Below, in pieces: positions 10,818-20,646 of a DNA stretch of 64,000 nt. This stretch comes from an uncultured Bacteroidota bacterium. Its GTDB lineage: Bacteria; Bacteroidota; Bacteroidia; Flavobacteriales; Flavobacteriaceae. Location of the stretch: NCBI GenBank assembly GCA_902619315.1, contig CACNDW010000006.1:36154-100153 (forward strand). The letters run 5' to 3'. A program made the position numbers and the translations under genes. Numbering within the stretch: position 1 is the stretch's first letter; every line of letters starts with the position of its first letter. The notes under the pieces are model-generated. The model saw only the letters and a list, made by a program, of their open reading frames with translations, had not been told where the DNA came from and did not search any database.

Positions 10818-11837
10818 ATGGGACTCCTAACAGAGGAAATCGCAATAGATTTAGGTACTGCGAATACGTTAATAATCCACAACGACAAAGTAGTGGTAGA
10901 CAGTCCCTCTATAGTTGCTATAGATAGAACTACTAACAAAATTATAGCCATAGGAGATGAAGCCAGTATGATGCATGGAAAAACACATGAAAATATAAAG
11001 ACTATCAGACCCTTGAAAGACGGTGTTATCGCCGACTTTAATGCCTCAGAGCAAATGATCAATACCTTGATCAAAAGTATACCCACTCTTAAAAAAAAAT
11101 TTTTTACACCATCACTAAGAATGGTTATTTGTATTCCTTCTGGAATCACAGAGGTTGAAATGAGAGCTGTAAAAGAATCTGCGGAGCGCGTTAATGGTAA
11201 AGAGGTTTATTTGATTCACGAGCCTATGGCAGCAGCCATCGGAATAGGCATAGACATAATGCAACCTAAGGGAAATATGATTGTTGACATCGGGGGAGGA
11301 ACTACTGAAATAGCCGTTATAGCACTATCCGGAATTGTATGTGACAAATCAGTCAAGATTGCAGGTGATGTTTTTACCAATGACATTGTTAATTATATGA
11401 GAAGCAAACATAACCTATATGTGGGTGAACGAACTGCTGAAAAAATCAAAATACTAATTGGATCAGTAATTGAAGATCTTGAAAATCCTCCTGATGAAAT
11501 GTCAGTACAAGGAAGAGATTTGGTTACTGGAAAACCCAAACAGGCAATGATCTCATTCACTGAAATTGCAAAAGCCCTAGATAAATCAATAATTAGAATT
11601 GAAGAGGCTATCATGGAGGCATTATCTCAAACCCCTCCAGAATTGGCTGCCGATATCTATAACACAGGAATATATCTTGCGGGTGGCGGAGCACTACTTA
11701 GAGGACTTGATGTCAGACTTTCAAGAAAAACCGATCTGCCTGTTTATATTGCCGAAGACCCACTACAGGCAGTTGTAAGAGGAACTGGAATTACTTTAAA
11801 AAATATCGAGCGATATAAAACTATTTTGATCAAATAA
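10818..11837 (+). CDS. mreB: Rod-shape actin homologue MreB
   Basis: A 339-residue actin-fold protein. The phosphate-1 loop is EIAIDLGTANTLI, the phosphate-2 loop is MIVDIGGGTTEIAVI, and the adenosine motif is YLAGGGALLRGLD. MreB filaments under the inner membrane guide the elongasome. It opens a tight operon with mreC (6-base gap), mreD, mrdA and rodA, which fits a rod-shaped cell. Confidence 0.97.
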   Translation: MGLLTEEIAIDLGTANTLIIHNDKVVVDSPSIVAIDRTTNKIIAIGDEASMMHGKTHENIKTIRPLKDGVIADFNASEQMINTLIKSIPTLKKKFFTPSLRMVICIPSGITEVEMRAVKESAERVNGKEVYLIHEPMAAAIGIGIDIMQPKGNMIVDIGGGTTEIAVIALSGIVCDKSVKIAGDVFTNDIVNYMRSKHNLYVGERTAEKIKILIGSVIEDLENPPDEMSVQGRDLVTGKPKQAMISFTEIAKALDKSIIRIEEAIMEALSQTPPELAADIYNTGIYLAGGGALLRGLDVRLSRKTDLPVYIAEDPLQAVVRGTGITLKNIERYKTILIK

Positions 11838-11843
11838 TGACTT

Positions 11844-12650
11844 ATGCGGCAGCTCGTAAATGCCCTACTTAAGTACAAAAATGCTTTATTATATATTGGT
11901 TTATTGATAATATCCTTTCTTTTTTTAAATCAACGAAGTTTTTACCACCAATCCATTTTTAGTAATGCATCACTTGTTCTTTCAAGCAACCTCAATCAAG
12001 CTGGGAAGAATATTTCAAGTTATCTTAATCTAGCAAGTAGCAACGAAAAACTAATTGCAGAAAATATAAAGCTTAAGGGACTGGAATTAATTCTTTTTTC
12101 TGAGCAAGCAGAAAAAAATCAAGCTACCGATAATTTTCCTTTTCAAGTTATAGGAGCAAGAATTATCAAAAACAATTATCAAAGTGCTAGAAATTACTTA
12201 ATAATAGATCAGGGATACCTGGATGGAGTAGAAAAAGAAATGGGAGTAATATCCAGTGATGGTATCATAGGTATTGTCAATCAAATTACTGCCAATTTTT
12301 CAAGTGTAATTTCCATATTACACCGAGATATAAAAATCAATGCTAGCTTTAAAAAGAATGGTGCTTATGGATCTCTTTATTGGCAAGGTAATCACCCTAA
12401 AAAAATGAAATTAGACGATGTTTCAACCATAAATCCTATTCTGGTCGGTGACACCATAGTCACTGGTGGTATGTCAGATTATTTCCCTTATGGTATACCA
12501 ATTGGAAAGGTTTCTAGCTTTAAAAGACCCAAGCTCGAGGGTTACTATGATATTGATATTGAGCTGTTTAGTAACCTTACCCAAAAAGAGTTTGTTTATG
12601 TTTTAAAGAACAAAATGAAGGATCAACTCAATCAGCTGAAATATGAATAG
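11844..12650 (+). CDS. mreC: Rod-shape determining protein MreC
   Basis: A protein of 268 residues with one N-terminal transmembrane helix (about 14-30), a helical segment (about 55-90) and the periplasmic beta domain with GARIIKNNYQSARNYLIIDQ and VTGGMSDYFPYGIPIGKV. MreC is the periplasmic scaffold that contacts PBP2 and MreD. It overlaps mreD by 8 bases (ATGAATAG). The start at 11844 lies just after mreB, and its first residues (MRQLVNALLKYKN) are typical of flavobacterial MreC. Confidence 0.93.
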   Translation: MRQLVNALLKYKNALLYIGLLIISFLFLNQRSFYHQSIFSNASLVLSSNLNQAGKNISSYLNLASSNEKLIAENIKLKGLELILFSEQAEKNQATDNFPFQVIGARIIKNNYQSARNYLIIDQGYLDGVEKEMGVISSDGIIGIVNQITANFSSVISILHRDIKINASFKKNGAYGSLYWQGNHPKKMKLDDVSTINPILVGDTIVTGGMSDYFPYGIPIGKVSSFKRPKLEGYYDIDIELFSNLTQKEFVYVLKNKMKDQLNQLKYE

Positions 12651-13149
12651 CGATAATATTTTACACATTTTTCAGTTTTTTCTCTTGCTTTTTCTACAAT
12701 CTTTTTTGCTGAATAATATTAATTTATTTGGGTTCATCAATCCCAACCTCTATCTTTTGTTTATAATTATATACCGATTAGACGGCAACCCAACCTTATT
12801 AATCATTATTGGTTTTGTTATGGGTCTGCTGCTTGATTTATTGACACAAGGATCAGGAGGTCATACCATAGCTACATTGACCATCGCTTTTTTGAGACTA
12901 TCCATCATTAAATTTTCTTTTGGAGTTAATTATGATGTTCCTATGGGAATGATTAAGGGAAGTCTCCTACGTCAAAGATTATTATATTTTATGTTGATGG
13001 TAGTTATTCACCATTTAATCCTATACAGTATTGTCTACTTCAGTTTTGATAACACTATTACCATTTTAAAAAACACTCTTTTTACATCTTTTTTTACCTT
13101 TATAATGGTATATATTTCCTTGGGATTATTTAGAGAAAAAAATGATTAG
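12643..13149 (+). CDS. mreD: Rod-shape determining protein MreD
   Basis: A 168-residue, strongly hydrophobic protein with about five or six transmembrane helices and the segment GFVMGLLLDLLTQGSGGHT, which matches the conserved MreD core (G-x-D-x5-G-x-H). MreD is the membrane subunit of the MreBCD complex. It overlaps both neighbours by 8 bases, so its translation is probably coupled to theirs. Sequence conservation in this family is low, and position in the operon strengthens the call. Confidence 0.9.
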   Translation: MNSDNILHIFQFFLLLFLQSFLLNNINLFGFINPNLYLLFIIIYRLDGNPTLLIIIGFVMGLLLDLLTQGSGGHTIATLTIAFLRLSIIKFSFGVNYDVPMGMIKGSLLRQRLLYFMLMVVIHHLILYSIVYFSFDNTITILKNTLFTSFFTFIMVYISLGLFREKND

Positions 13150-15007
13150 GCGTATTTTTTTACCGGCTGTAACTGTTTTATCTGCTATAGTTTTTATAGG
13201 AAAACTGATCAGTTTGCAGATACTCAATTCATCCTACAAAATACTCTCAGATGGAAATGCTGTGATTGAAAATTCCTTATTTCCTGAGCGTGGCTATATT
13301 TACGATAGAAACCATAAACTTTTGGTTTCTAACCAGCCTGTTTATGATTTAATGGCTATTCCTGAAAATATTACTTCCTTTGACACCCTTGAACTTTCAA
13401 AAATATTAGAAGTTTCAGAAGCTGAGCTTAATGAAAAAATCAATTCTGCCAGAACTTTTTCAGTTAAACTTCCTTCTATCATTGTTGGAAAGATTTCCAA
13501 AGAACGCAATGCCATGATTCAGGAGAAGATATGGAAATACCCAGGTTTTTTTATACTTAAAAGCTCAGTCAGAAACTATCCTGTTTCAATCGCTTCAAAC
13601 TTATTGGGCTATGTGAGTGAAGTAAATAGAAACGATATGAAAAAAGACGATTACTACAGCTTGGGAGAGTCGATAGGTAGACAGGGGATAGAGGAATATT
13701 ATGAAAGCTTTTTAAGAGGGAAAAAGGGTAAGAAATTTTATCAAAAGGACCGTTTTAACAGAATAATAGGGTCCTACGAGAATGGAAAGTATGATGTCCC
13801 TGTTGAAGGTCCACAAAACCTTTATCTCACCATTGAAAGGGAACTTCAGCAATACGGTGAAGAATTATTTCAAAACAAAAGAGGAGGTATTGTCGCCATA
13901 GAACCTAAAACCGGGGAAGTGCTTGCTTTGGTTTCAGCTCCCAGCTATGATCCCAATATACTAGTTGGAAGAAAACGATCCAAAAATTTTCGAAAACTGG
14001 TGTTGGATACCATTGGAAAACCACTCTTCGACAGGGGTCTCCAAGCTCAATACGCTCCTGGATCTCCTTTTAAAGCACTCAATGCACTTATTGCACTTCA
14101 AGAGAAAGTAATCGACCCTGATACAGAATATTTATGTCAAAAAGGTCATTTCTACTCCCGTGGTATGTTTATGGAATGTCATTGCAAAAATGGAACCAGT
14201 AACAACTTGCACTCTGGTATTTATCGATCCTGTAATACCTATTTCGCTAATGTTTACAGAAAAATTATAGACCAAGCTGGGGAAAACATTGAGGATGGAA
14301 TGAATATTTGGAATAAACATTTAAAGAGTTTTGGTTTAGGTAACTTCCTAGGTTATGACCTGCCCATTGGAAAAAAAGGTTTTATTCCAGACGCAGATTA
14401 TTACAACTATTGGTATAAAAAAGGAGGCTGGAAATCTGCAACAGTTATCTCAAATTCCATAGGTCAAGGGGAAATACTTACAACCCCAATTCAAATGGCA
14501 AACTTCACTTCCGCAATTGCTAACCGGGGTTATTTTATTCAACCTCATTTCCTTAAATCTGTGGGTAATAACTCTTTAAATAAAGAATATGAGAGAAAAT
14601 ATACCTCTATTGATTCCATCCACTTTGAAACAGTTATTGATGGGTTGCATCAGGTAGTAGAAAGAGGGACTGCAAAAGTTGCTAAAATCAAGGGAATCGA
14701 TATCTGTGGAAAAACGGGAACCGTCGAAAATTTTATTAAATTAAACGGCGTAAAAACCCAACTCACAGACCACTCCATCTTCATCGCTTTTGCTCCAAAA
14801 GACAATCCCAAAATAGCAATTGCAGTCTATGTGGAAAACGGTTATTGGGGGGCAAGGTGGGCCGCCCCAATTGCAAGCTTGATGATTGAAAAATACCTCA
14901 ATGGAGATGTCAAAAGAAAATGGTTGGAAAACAAAATGTTAAATGGGAGTTTGATAGCAGAATACGAAAAACCTTATTCAGGGGAACAATTTGTGATCAA
15001 TGAATAA
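13142..15007 (+). CDS. mrdA: Penicillin-binding protein 2 (peptidoglycan transpeptidase)
   Basis: A protein of 621 residues: an N-terminal membrane anchor (about 6-24), a pedestal domain with RGYIYDRNHKLL and the transpeptidase domain. The catalytic motifs are SPFK (in APGSPFKALNA), SCN (in YRSCNTYFA) and KTG (in ICGKTGTVEN). PBP2 cross-links side-wall peptidoglycan with RodA. A cysteine-bearing insertion (EYLCQKGHFYSRGMFMECHC) between SxxK and SCN contains CxC and His residues and is worth noting. The gene overlaps mreD and rodA by 8 bases each. Confidence 0.96.
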   Translation: MIRRIFLPAVTVLSAIVFIGKLISLQILNSSYKILSDGNAVIENSLFPERGYIYDRNHKLLVSNQPVYDLMAIPENITSFDTLELSKILEVSEAELNEKINSARTFSVKLPSIIVGKISKERNAMIQEKIWKYPGFFILKSSVRNYPVSIASNLLGYVSEVNRNDMKKDDYYSLGESIGRQGIEEYYESFLRGKKGKKFYQKDRFNRIIGSYENGKYDVPVEGPQNLYLTIERELQQYGEELFQNKRGGIVAIEPKTGEVLALVSAPSYDPNILVGRKRSKNFRKLVLDTIGKPLFDRGLQAQYAPGSPFKALNALIALQEKVIDPDTEYLCQKGHFYSRGMFMECHCKNGTSNNLHSGIYRSCNTYFANVYRKIIDQAGENIEDGMNIWNKHLKSFGLGNFLGYDLPIGKKGFIPDADYYNYWYKKGGWKSATVISNSIGQGEILTTPIQMANFTSAIANRGYFIQPHFLKSVGNNSLNKEYERKYTSIDSIHFETVIDGLHQVVERGTAKVAKIKGIDICGKTGTVENFIKLNGVKTQLTDHSIFIAFAPKDNPKIAIAVYVENGYWGARWAAPIASLMIEKYLNGDVKRKWLENKMLNGSLIAEYEKPYSGEQFVINE

Positions 15008-16259
15008 AAATATAATTTACCGGCTTGATTGGACATTAATGTTAATTTATTTATTGCTATTAATTTTTGGTGTAGTCAATGTTTATTCTGCTACATTTAG
15101 CCAGACATCTGGAGGCCTTTTAGACTTCTCTCAAGCTATCGGAAAGCAGCTGTTATTTATAATTTTTAGTCTTTTTATTGGCATAGTTATTCTTACTGTA
15201 GACAGTAAATTTTTTGAGCAATTCGCTACGTTGGCTTACTCCATTAGCATTGTGCTTTTGTTAGGTCTTTTTGTGTTTGGGAAGACTGTTTCGGGTGCAA
15301 CCTCTTGGTATAATATTGGTGGAATAAGTTTCCAACCGTCAGAGCTGGCCAAAGTAACTACTGCATTGATAATCGCTAGCCTTTTAAGTAAGTTTCAATC
15401 GGATCTTAAGACCTGGAGAACAATATTAAAAATTGGTGCATATATTCTCTTTCCCTTTATACTTATTATACTCCAACCTGATCCAGGATCAGCTTTGGTT
15501 TTCGGTGCCTTCTTTTTTCCATTGTTTAGAGAAGGACTTAATTATGCATATTTAATTATTTTTCTAACTGTATTTACCTTGTTTTTTGTTACCCTAAGTT
15601 TTCCTTTTGGTGTGGTCATTGGGATTATTACGATCTTAATTTTTTTACTGTTCTTTATTTTCAAAAAGATTTATCCAAAAGTAAAAATTCTCCCTTTTCT
15701 GATTTTACTAATAGTTTCAATTGGATTTTCATACTCAGTTAATTACATTTTTGAAAATTTTTTTGAACAACGCCACCGTGATAGGATCAATCTTGTTTTG
15801 GGAAAAGAAGTTGATTCTCAAGGGGTTGGTTATAATATCAATCAATCTAAAATCGCAATTGGTTCAGGAGGTTTAAAGGGCAAAGGGTTTTTGGAGGGTA
15901 CTCAGACTAAAGGTGATTTTGTTCCAGAGCAACATACTGATTATATATTCAGTACAATAGGAGAGGAGTGGGGGTTTTTAGGAAGTTTTTTTCTAATTTT
16001 TCTTTTTTGTTTGCTCATTTTGAGAGTTATTTTTCAAGCTGAAAAACAAACAAACAAATTTCGGAGAATTTTCTCATATGGAATAGCCGGACTTATTTTC
16101 ACACATTTTTTTATTAATATTGGGATGTCTTTGGGCATTGTTCCCACAATTGGAATTCCTCTTCCTTTCATTAGTTATGGCGGATCAAGTGTTTTAGCCT
16201 TCAGTATAATGATTTTTATGCATTTAAACTTCGATGCAAATAGACTCAATGATTGGTAA
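15000..16259 (+). CDS. rodA: SEDS peptidoglycan glycosyltransferase RodA
   Basis: A 419-residue polytopic protein with about ten helices. Diagnostic text is GATSWYNIGGISFQPSELAK, the large periplasmic loop around GFLEGTQTKGDFVPEQHTDY (with the catalytic-type aspartate and FVPE-x-HTD), and the end GIPLPFISYGGSS. RodA polymerises lipid II on the outer face of the inner membrane and pairs with PBP2, encoded just upstream. The loop helices between about 195 and 255 are longer than in E. coli RodA. It ends 2 bases from a convergent gene with no visible terminator. Confidence 0.95.
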   Translation: MNKNIIYRLDWTLMLIYLLLLIFGVVNVYSATFSQTSGGLLDFSQAIGKQLLFIIFSLFIGIVILTVDSKFFEQFATLAYSISIVLLLGLFVFGKTVSGATSWYNIGGISFQPSELAKVTTALIIASLLSKFQSDLKTWRTILKIGAYILFPFILIILQPDPGSALVFGAFFFPLFREGLNYAYLIIFLTVFTLFFVTLSFPFGVVIGIITILIFLLFFIFKKIYPKVKILPFLILLIVSIGFSYSVNYIFENFFEQRHRDRINLVLGKEVDSQGVGYNINQSKIAIGSGGLKGKGFLEGTQTKGDFVPEQHTDYIFSTIGEEWGFLGSFFLIFLFCLLILRVIFQAEKQTNKFRRIFSYGIAGLIFTHFFINIGMSLGIVPTIGIPLPFISYGGSSVLAFSIMIFMHLNFDANRLNDW

Positions 16260-16261
16260 GC

Positions 16262-17341
16262 TTAATTCTTTACATCTAAAAAATCTCTGAGGCTATTACC
16301 TAGTGTCATAAATGCCAAAACCAAACTCATTATGGCCAGTCCTGGCAATAATGTCAAATAAGGTTTTCCCAATAGCAAATACCTGAAATGATCTTTTACC
16401 ATCCCCCCCCAACTCGGTACAGGGGGTTGAGTGCCAATCCCCAAAAAGCTCAGTCCACTTTCGATCAAAATTGCACTTGCAAAATTGGCAGCTGATATGA
16501 CGATTAAAGGAGGAATAAGCATTGGAAGAATATGATGCCTTATGATTCTTATTTGTCCATATCCTAGTGTTTGAGCAGCCTTTACAAAAGTCTTCTCCTT
16601 TAGTGATAAAACCTGACCCCTTACGACTCTTGCTACCTCCACCCACATGGTTAATCCGACAGCGATAAAAACTTGCCAAAAACCTCGGCCTAAAGCCAAA
16701 GTAATAGCAATCACAATCAACAAAGTAGGAATGGACCAGAAAACATTAATTAACCATACAATTCCTTTATCCAAATAACCTCCATAAAATCCAGCCAGGG
16801 CACCCAAAAAAATACCTATCAAAAGTGAAATAAATACAGCAATAAATCCAACGGAAAGAGATATCCTAGATCCTATGATCAATCGACTTAACATATCTCT
16901 ACCGTATTTGTCTGTTCCCAATAAGAATTTTTTTTCCTTTAAATGCTGCTTTTTAAAGCTAGGTTCCGTAAGTGGTGATTGAAGTTTTGATGCTTCGATA
17001 AACTCAAAATAATCTATCGTTGAACCATAAGGTTGAATTTCGGCTCCATCGGATCTAATCTTATAATCTTGTATTGGAATTTCTAAAGTTTTATTTATCT
17101 CTCCTGAAAAAAAAGACCTTTTATTAGAAGGGTAATAATTAGATTTAAGTACCAAAACCTTTACTTTGAATCCTGGAGGTTTAGAATGAATTGATAAATG
17201 CATTTGGTTAGCATTGGAAGTATTGTCAGGAGCAATTTGATAGGCAAAAATAGCCATCAAAACCATACAAAAGATATAACTTGCACTTAAAAGGGCCCAC
17301 GGGTCTTTCAGAATTTTTTTGTAGACAACGGTCTCCCTCAA
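16262..17341 (-). CDS. ABC transporter permease of the DppC/OppC (peptide or nickel) type
   Basis: A 359-residue permease. The first helix is at about 18-34; the conserved entry motif LLGTDKYGRDMLSRLIIGSR comes at about 140-160, followed by five helices with the EAA-type loop AAQTLGYGQIRIIRHHILP. About 105 residues lie between helix 1 and the GTD motif, more than the roughly 40 I expect in DppC, giving an extra periplasmic domain (about 40-140). The family moves oligopeptides, dipeptides or nickel with a DppB partner, two ATPases and a binding protein, none of which is here. It lies 10 bases downstream of the tail-specific protease gene and is probably co-transcribed, so a peptide link is plausible. 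Confidence 0.85.
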   Translation of the reverse strand: MRETVVYKKILKDPWALLSASYIFCMVLMAIFAYQIAPDNTSNANQMHLSIHSKPPGFKVKVLVLKSNYYPSNKRSFFSGEINKTLEIPIQDYKIRSDGAEIQPYGSTIDYFEFIEASKLQSPLTEPSFKKQHLKEKKFLLGTDKYGRDMLSRLIIGSRISLSVGFIAVFISLLIGIFLGALAGFYGGYLDKGIVWLINVFWSIPTLLIVIAITLALGRGFWQVFIAVGLTMWVEVARVVRGQVLSLKEKTFVKAAQTLGYGQIRIIRHHILPMLIPPLIVISAANFASAILIESGLSFLGIGTQPPVPSWGGMVKDHFRYLLLGKPYLTLLPGLAIMSLVLAFMTLGNSLRDFLDVKN

Positions 17342-17351
17342 AACATCAAAA

Positions 17352-19466
17352 TTACTTTTTAATCTGAGCTATAGGATAATTCTCTAAGTTGATGTTCAAA
17401 TCTTCAAGAACACTTACTGCCTCTGAAATGTAAAAATCCCTTTCTAATGCTTCTATCCACCTATTTTTACGTTCTATAACCGAATCGTCAACAGGTAAAC
17501 CTGGATCAAGTGTCCACTCAAAAGTAAGATCTGATTTGTAATCTTTGAGTACACTAAATTTATCTATGATTTTTTTATTTATGTCCCGTTCTGTTATATA
17601 ATCATCATAGTTTAGGGTATAGATATAATTATCTTGCTGGGCTTGAATTCTTCTAGCCTGTTGTTCAATAATTTGGATGTAAGGATTATCCTTTAATCTA
17701 TTTTCACTCTGGCTCAAAGCATAATCAAAATTAGTTTGATTCCCCCATTGCTTGTATATAGTAGGTTCTATTTTGTCCCAAGTCAATGGGCTCTCCTGGT
17801 CTTTTTCACCCACTTCAATGTAGGAATATTGATTTTTAAGTACAATATCACTACGTACCCCCTCTAGTTGAGTAGATCCTCCATTAATGCGATAAAATTT
17901 ATCAGTTGTAACCTTAACAGCACCTAAGTCGCCATGAGTTCCACCGGATATTATACGATTTAAGTCAATCACATTTTGAACAGTTCCTTTACCAAAAGTT
18001 TGTTTACTTCCCAAAATGATGGCTCTTTTATAATCTTGCAGTGCTGCTGCTAAAATTTCTGATGCAGAAGCAGAAAATTGATTTACCATAACAACTAATG
18101 AGCCATCCCATACAATGGTTGGGTCTTCGTCTGATAAAACATCTTTTGCTCCACCGGTAGTTTTCACTTGCACCACGGGGCCTTTATCTATAAAAAATCC
18201 TGTGATATCAACAACTGTTCTAAGTGAACCACCTCCATTATTTCTCAAATCTAATATGATACCACTGACATCACTTTTTTTTAGAGCTAATAATTCCCTT
18301 TTGACGTCACTAGCAGCATTTCTGCTATTCTGATCTTTGAAATCAATATAGAATTTAGGCAACTGAATAAAGCCATATTTTTTTTCATTTTTCTGAATAA
18401 TACTTGATTTAGCATATGACTCCTCCAATTCAACTACATCTCTGTTGATAATGACCTCCTCAATAACACCACTCACTCGCTTAACAGTCAAATACACCTG
18501 GGTCCCCTTTGGACCTTTAATCAATTTTACTGCGTCACTCAGACGCATAGGACCGATTTCTACAGCATCTTCGTCTTTTTGGGCTACTTTAAGAATGACA
18601 TCCCCTACCTCAAGCGCTTTGGCTTTCCATACTGGACCTCCTACAATGACTTCTACAATTTCAACCACTTGATCTTTCTTCTGCAATCTTGCTCCAATAC
18701 CCTCAAACTTTCCTGAAATATTTTGATCAAACTCCTCTTTTTTATCTGGTTCAAAATAATTACTATGAGGATCGAACTCAAGGGTAATGGAGTTTATATA
18801 AATTGAAAACCATTCATTTCGCTCAACTTCATCAAAAATCTCAAAATAGCTTTTGATATTTTCTTTTGTTTTTTTTCGGGCCTCTTGCTCCAGTTCAATT
18901 TTAGACTTTATCTGATACGTGCTATCATTTTCTATTTCATAATCTTGTTGTTCTAATAAATCTGAGTAGTATTCAAGAGTAGAGAGTTTGAATCTTTTTC
19001 GCCATAGCTCTTTAAGCCCATTTAAGGTTCTAGCATAAGGTAACTTCTCAAAGTTAAGATTAATCGAATCCTTTATACTAAAATCAAAAGGATCATTCAA
19101 TAGCTCGCTATAAAATTCTTTTACTTGACCCATACGAGTAAGTAACTTATCGTAAGTCATATTGAAAAAAGAAATATCAGCTCTTTTAATTTGATCATCA
19201 ATTTCATACCTAAACCTTTTCAAATTATTGATATCAGATTGAAGAAAAAAACGATGCTGTCCATCTATACCTTGAATAAAGTTGTCAAAAACGTGTTCTG
19301 AAAACGAATTATCAATATCTTTGGGATTATAATGACCCCTTTGCATTACATAAGCAATCACTTCGATTAATAATTTATCTTTATCAGGGTTTTCTCCTTC
19401 AAATGAAGAACTTCCGATTAGAATCATCGAAAAAATAATAACGACAAACAGTCCTGAAAGTCTCAT
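17352..19466 (-). CDS. prc: Carboxy-terminal processing (tail-specific) protease, Prc family
   Basis: A protein of 704 residues with a signal or anchor sequence (about 5-20), an N-terminal helical TSP domain, a PDZ domain (about 245-330, with GIGARLQKKDQVVEIVEV), the S41 protease core and a C-terminal DUF3340-like region. The catalytic dyad is visible: Ser in FSASASEI and Lys 26 residues later in FGKGTVQN. The family trims C-termini of periplasmic proteins and regulates peptidoglycan hydrolases. The size matches E. coli Prc (about 680). The ABC permease follows in the same direction. Confidence 0.93.
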   Translation of the reverse strand: MRLSGLFVVIIFSMILIGSSSFEGENPDKDKLLIEVIAYVMQRGHYNPKDIDNSFSEHVFDNFIQGIDGQHRFFLQSDINNLKRFRYEIDDQIKRADISFFNMTYDKLLTRMGQVKEFYSELLNDPFDFSIKDSINLNFEKLPYARTLNGLKELWRKRFKLSTLEYYSDLLEQQDYEIENDSTYQIKSKIELEQEARKKTKENIKSYFEIFDEVERNEWFSIYINSITLEFDPHSNYFEPDKKEEFDQNISGKFEGIGARLQKKDQVVEIVEVIVGGPVWKAKALEVGDVILKVAQKDEDAVEIGPMRLSDAVKLIKGPKGTQVYLTVKRVSGVIEEVIINRDVVELEESYAKSSIIQKNEKKYGFIQLPKFYIDFKDQNSRNAASDVKRELLALKKSDVSGIILDLRNNGGGSLRTVVDITGFFIDKGPVVQVKTTGGAKDVLSDEDPTIVWDGSLVVMVNQFSASASEILAAALQDYKRAIILGSKQTFGKGTVQNVIDLNRIISGGTHGDLGAVKVTTDKFYRINGGSTQLEGVRSDIVLKNQYSYIEVGEKDQESPLTWDKIEPTIYKQWGNQTNFDYALSQSENRLKDNPYIQIIEQQARRIQAQQDNYIYTLNYDDYITERDINKKIIDKFSVLKDYKSDLTFEWTLDPGLPVDDSVIERKNRWIEALERDFYISEAVSVLEDLNINLENYPIAQIKK

Positions 19467-19597
19467 AAAATTTTATTAGTTGGTAAATTTAACCAAAAAA
19501 CACCCCCTTATTAAGCCTTAACCCAAAAACTTTTTTGTTAATACTAAATTGATATTGAGGAATTAATATTTTTAAATTTACTGTGAATAATGAATTC

Positions 19598-20371
19598 ATG
19601 GAAAACAAACCTCTAATACTGGTAACTAATGACGATGGGATCACAGCGCCCGGAATAAGAAAATTAATTGAAGTGATGAGTGAGATTGGTGAGGTGGTGG
19701 TGGTTGCTCCAGACAGCCCACAATCAGCAATGGGACATGCAATAACAATTAACTCTACACTACACTGCACCAAAATCGATGTTAAAGAAGGTAATCATCT
19801 TGAATACAGTTGTTCCGGAACTCCAGCAGACTGCGTAAAACTAGCAGTAAATGAAATTTTAGAACGTAAACCCGACCTTTGCGTTTCAGGAATTAATCAC
19901 GGATCAAATTCTTCCATTAATGTCATTTATTCAGGGACAATGAGCGCAGCCGTTGAAGCTGGCATTGAAGGGATACAAGCAATCGGTTTTTCTTTATTAG
20001 ATTATAGATGGAGCGCTAATTTTGACGCGATTAGAAACTACGTTAAAAAAATTACCCTCAGTGCTTTGCAAAACAAAATTCCATCTAATGTCGTTTTGAA
20101 TGTCAACTTTCCAAAACTCTCTGAAGATAAAATTAAAGGTATCAAAATTTGTCGGCAAGCCAAGGCCTATTGGGTAGAGGAGTTTGACAAAAGAACCAAT
20201 CCAATGGGGCTTGATTATTACTGGTTGACTGGCAAATTCGTAAATGAGGACAAAGGTGAAGACACTGACGAATGGGCTCTAAGTCAAGGCTACATCTCTA
20301 TAGTTCCTACCAAGTTTGACCTTACAGCACATCATGCTATTCAACGATTAAACTCTTGGAATTTTGATTAA
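19598..20371 (+). CDS. surE: 5'/3'-nucleotidase SurE
   Basis: From the ATG at 19598 the protein has 257 residues; an in-frame GTG at 19583 would add five. The family signature is at the N-terminus, LILVTNDDGITAPGI, with the metal-binding Asp pair. Further conserved text is SGINHGSN and YSGTMSAAVEAGIEG. SurE removes phosphate from nucleoside monophosphates and helps survival in stationary phase. The next gene starts inside its last codons (TTGATTAA). It is divergent from the protease gene across about 115-130 bases in which I see no good promoter match. Confidence 0.93.
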   Translation: MENKPLILVTNDDGITAPGIRKLIEVMSEIGEVVVVAPDSPQSAMGHAITINSTLHCTKIDVKEGNHLEYSCSGTPADCVKLAVNEILERKPDLCVSGINHGSNSSINVIYSGTMSAAVEAGIEGIQAIGFSLLDYRWSANFDAIRNYVKKITLSALQNKIPSNVVLNVNFPKLSEDKIKGIKICRQAKAYWVEEFDKRTNPMGLDYYWLTGKFVNEDKGEDTDEWALSQGYISIVPTKFDLTAHHAIQRLNSWNFD

Positions 20372-20645
20372 TAAAGAATTTTTTCAGGGCTTAATTGCTA
20401 GTTTTTTTGCTAGTTCGAGTGCGATGATTTTTTTATTGTTATATTTTTCGGAGGCACCTATTGAAGAAGGAATTTCTTTTTTTTTTAAACAAAAAAAATT
20501 AGGTGGGCTCATAAGTGTTAGTGCACTGATCAATCTACCATTGTTCTTTTTGGGAATGCACAAGAGAAAAACAAATTTTGCTAAAGGAGTCATGGTCACC
20601 TCTATACTAATCGTGGTAATTATTGCAATTCTTAAAATATTTTAA
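20364..20645 (+). CDS. Small three-helix membrane protein between surE and lpxB
   Basis: A 93-residue protein that I do not recognise as a named family. It has three hydrophobic segments (about 10-28, 47-63 and 73-92) separated by a basic loop (FFFKQKKLGG) and a short hairpin (GMHKRKTNFAKG). The start appears to be the TTG at 20364, overlapping surE by 8 bases in the same arrangement as other coupled pairs here. lpxB begins one base after its stop. It is therefore wedged into an operon, and a role in lipid A or envelope biology is a guess from position. Confidence 0.6.
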   Translation: MINKEFFQGLIASFFASSSAMIFLLLYFSEAPIEEGISFFFKQKKLGGLISVSALINLPLFFLGMHKRKTNFAKGVMVTSILIVVIIAILKIF

Positions 20646-20646
20646 A

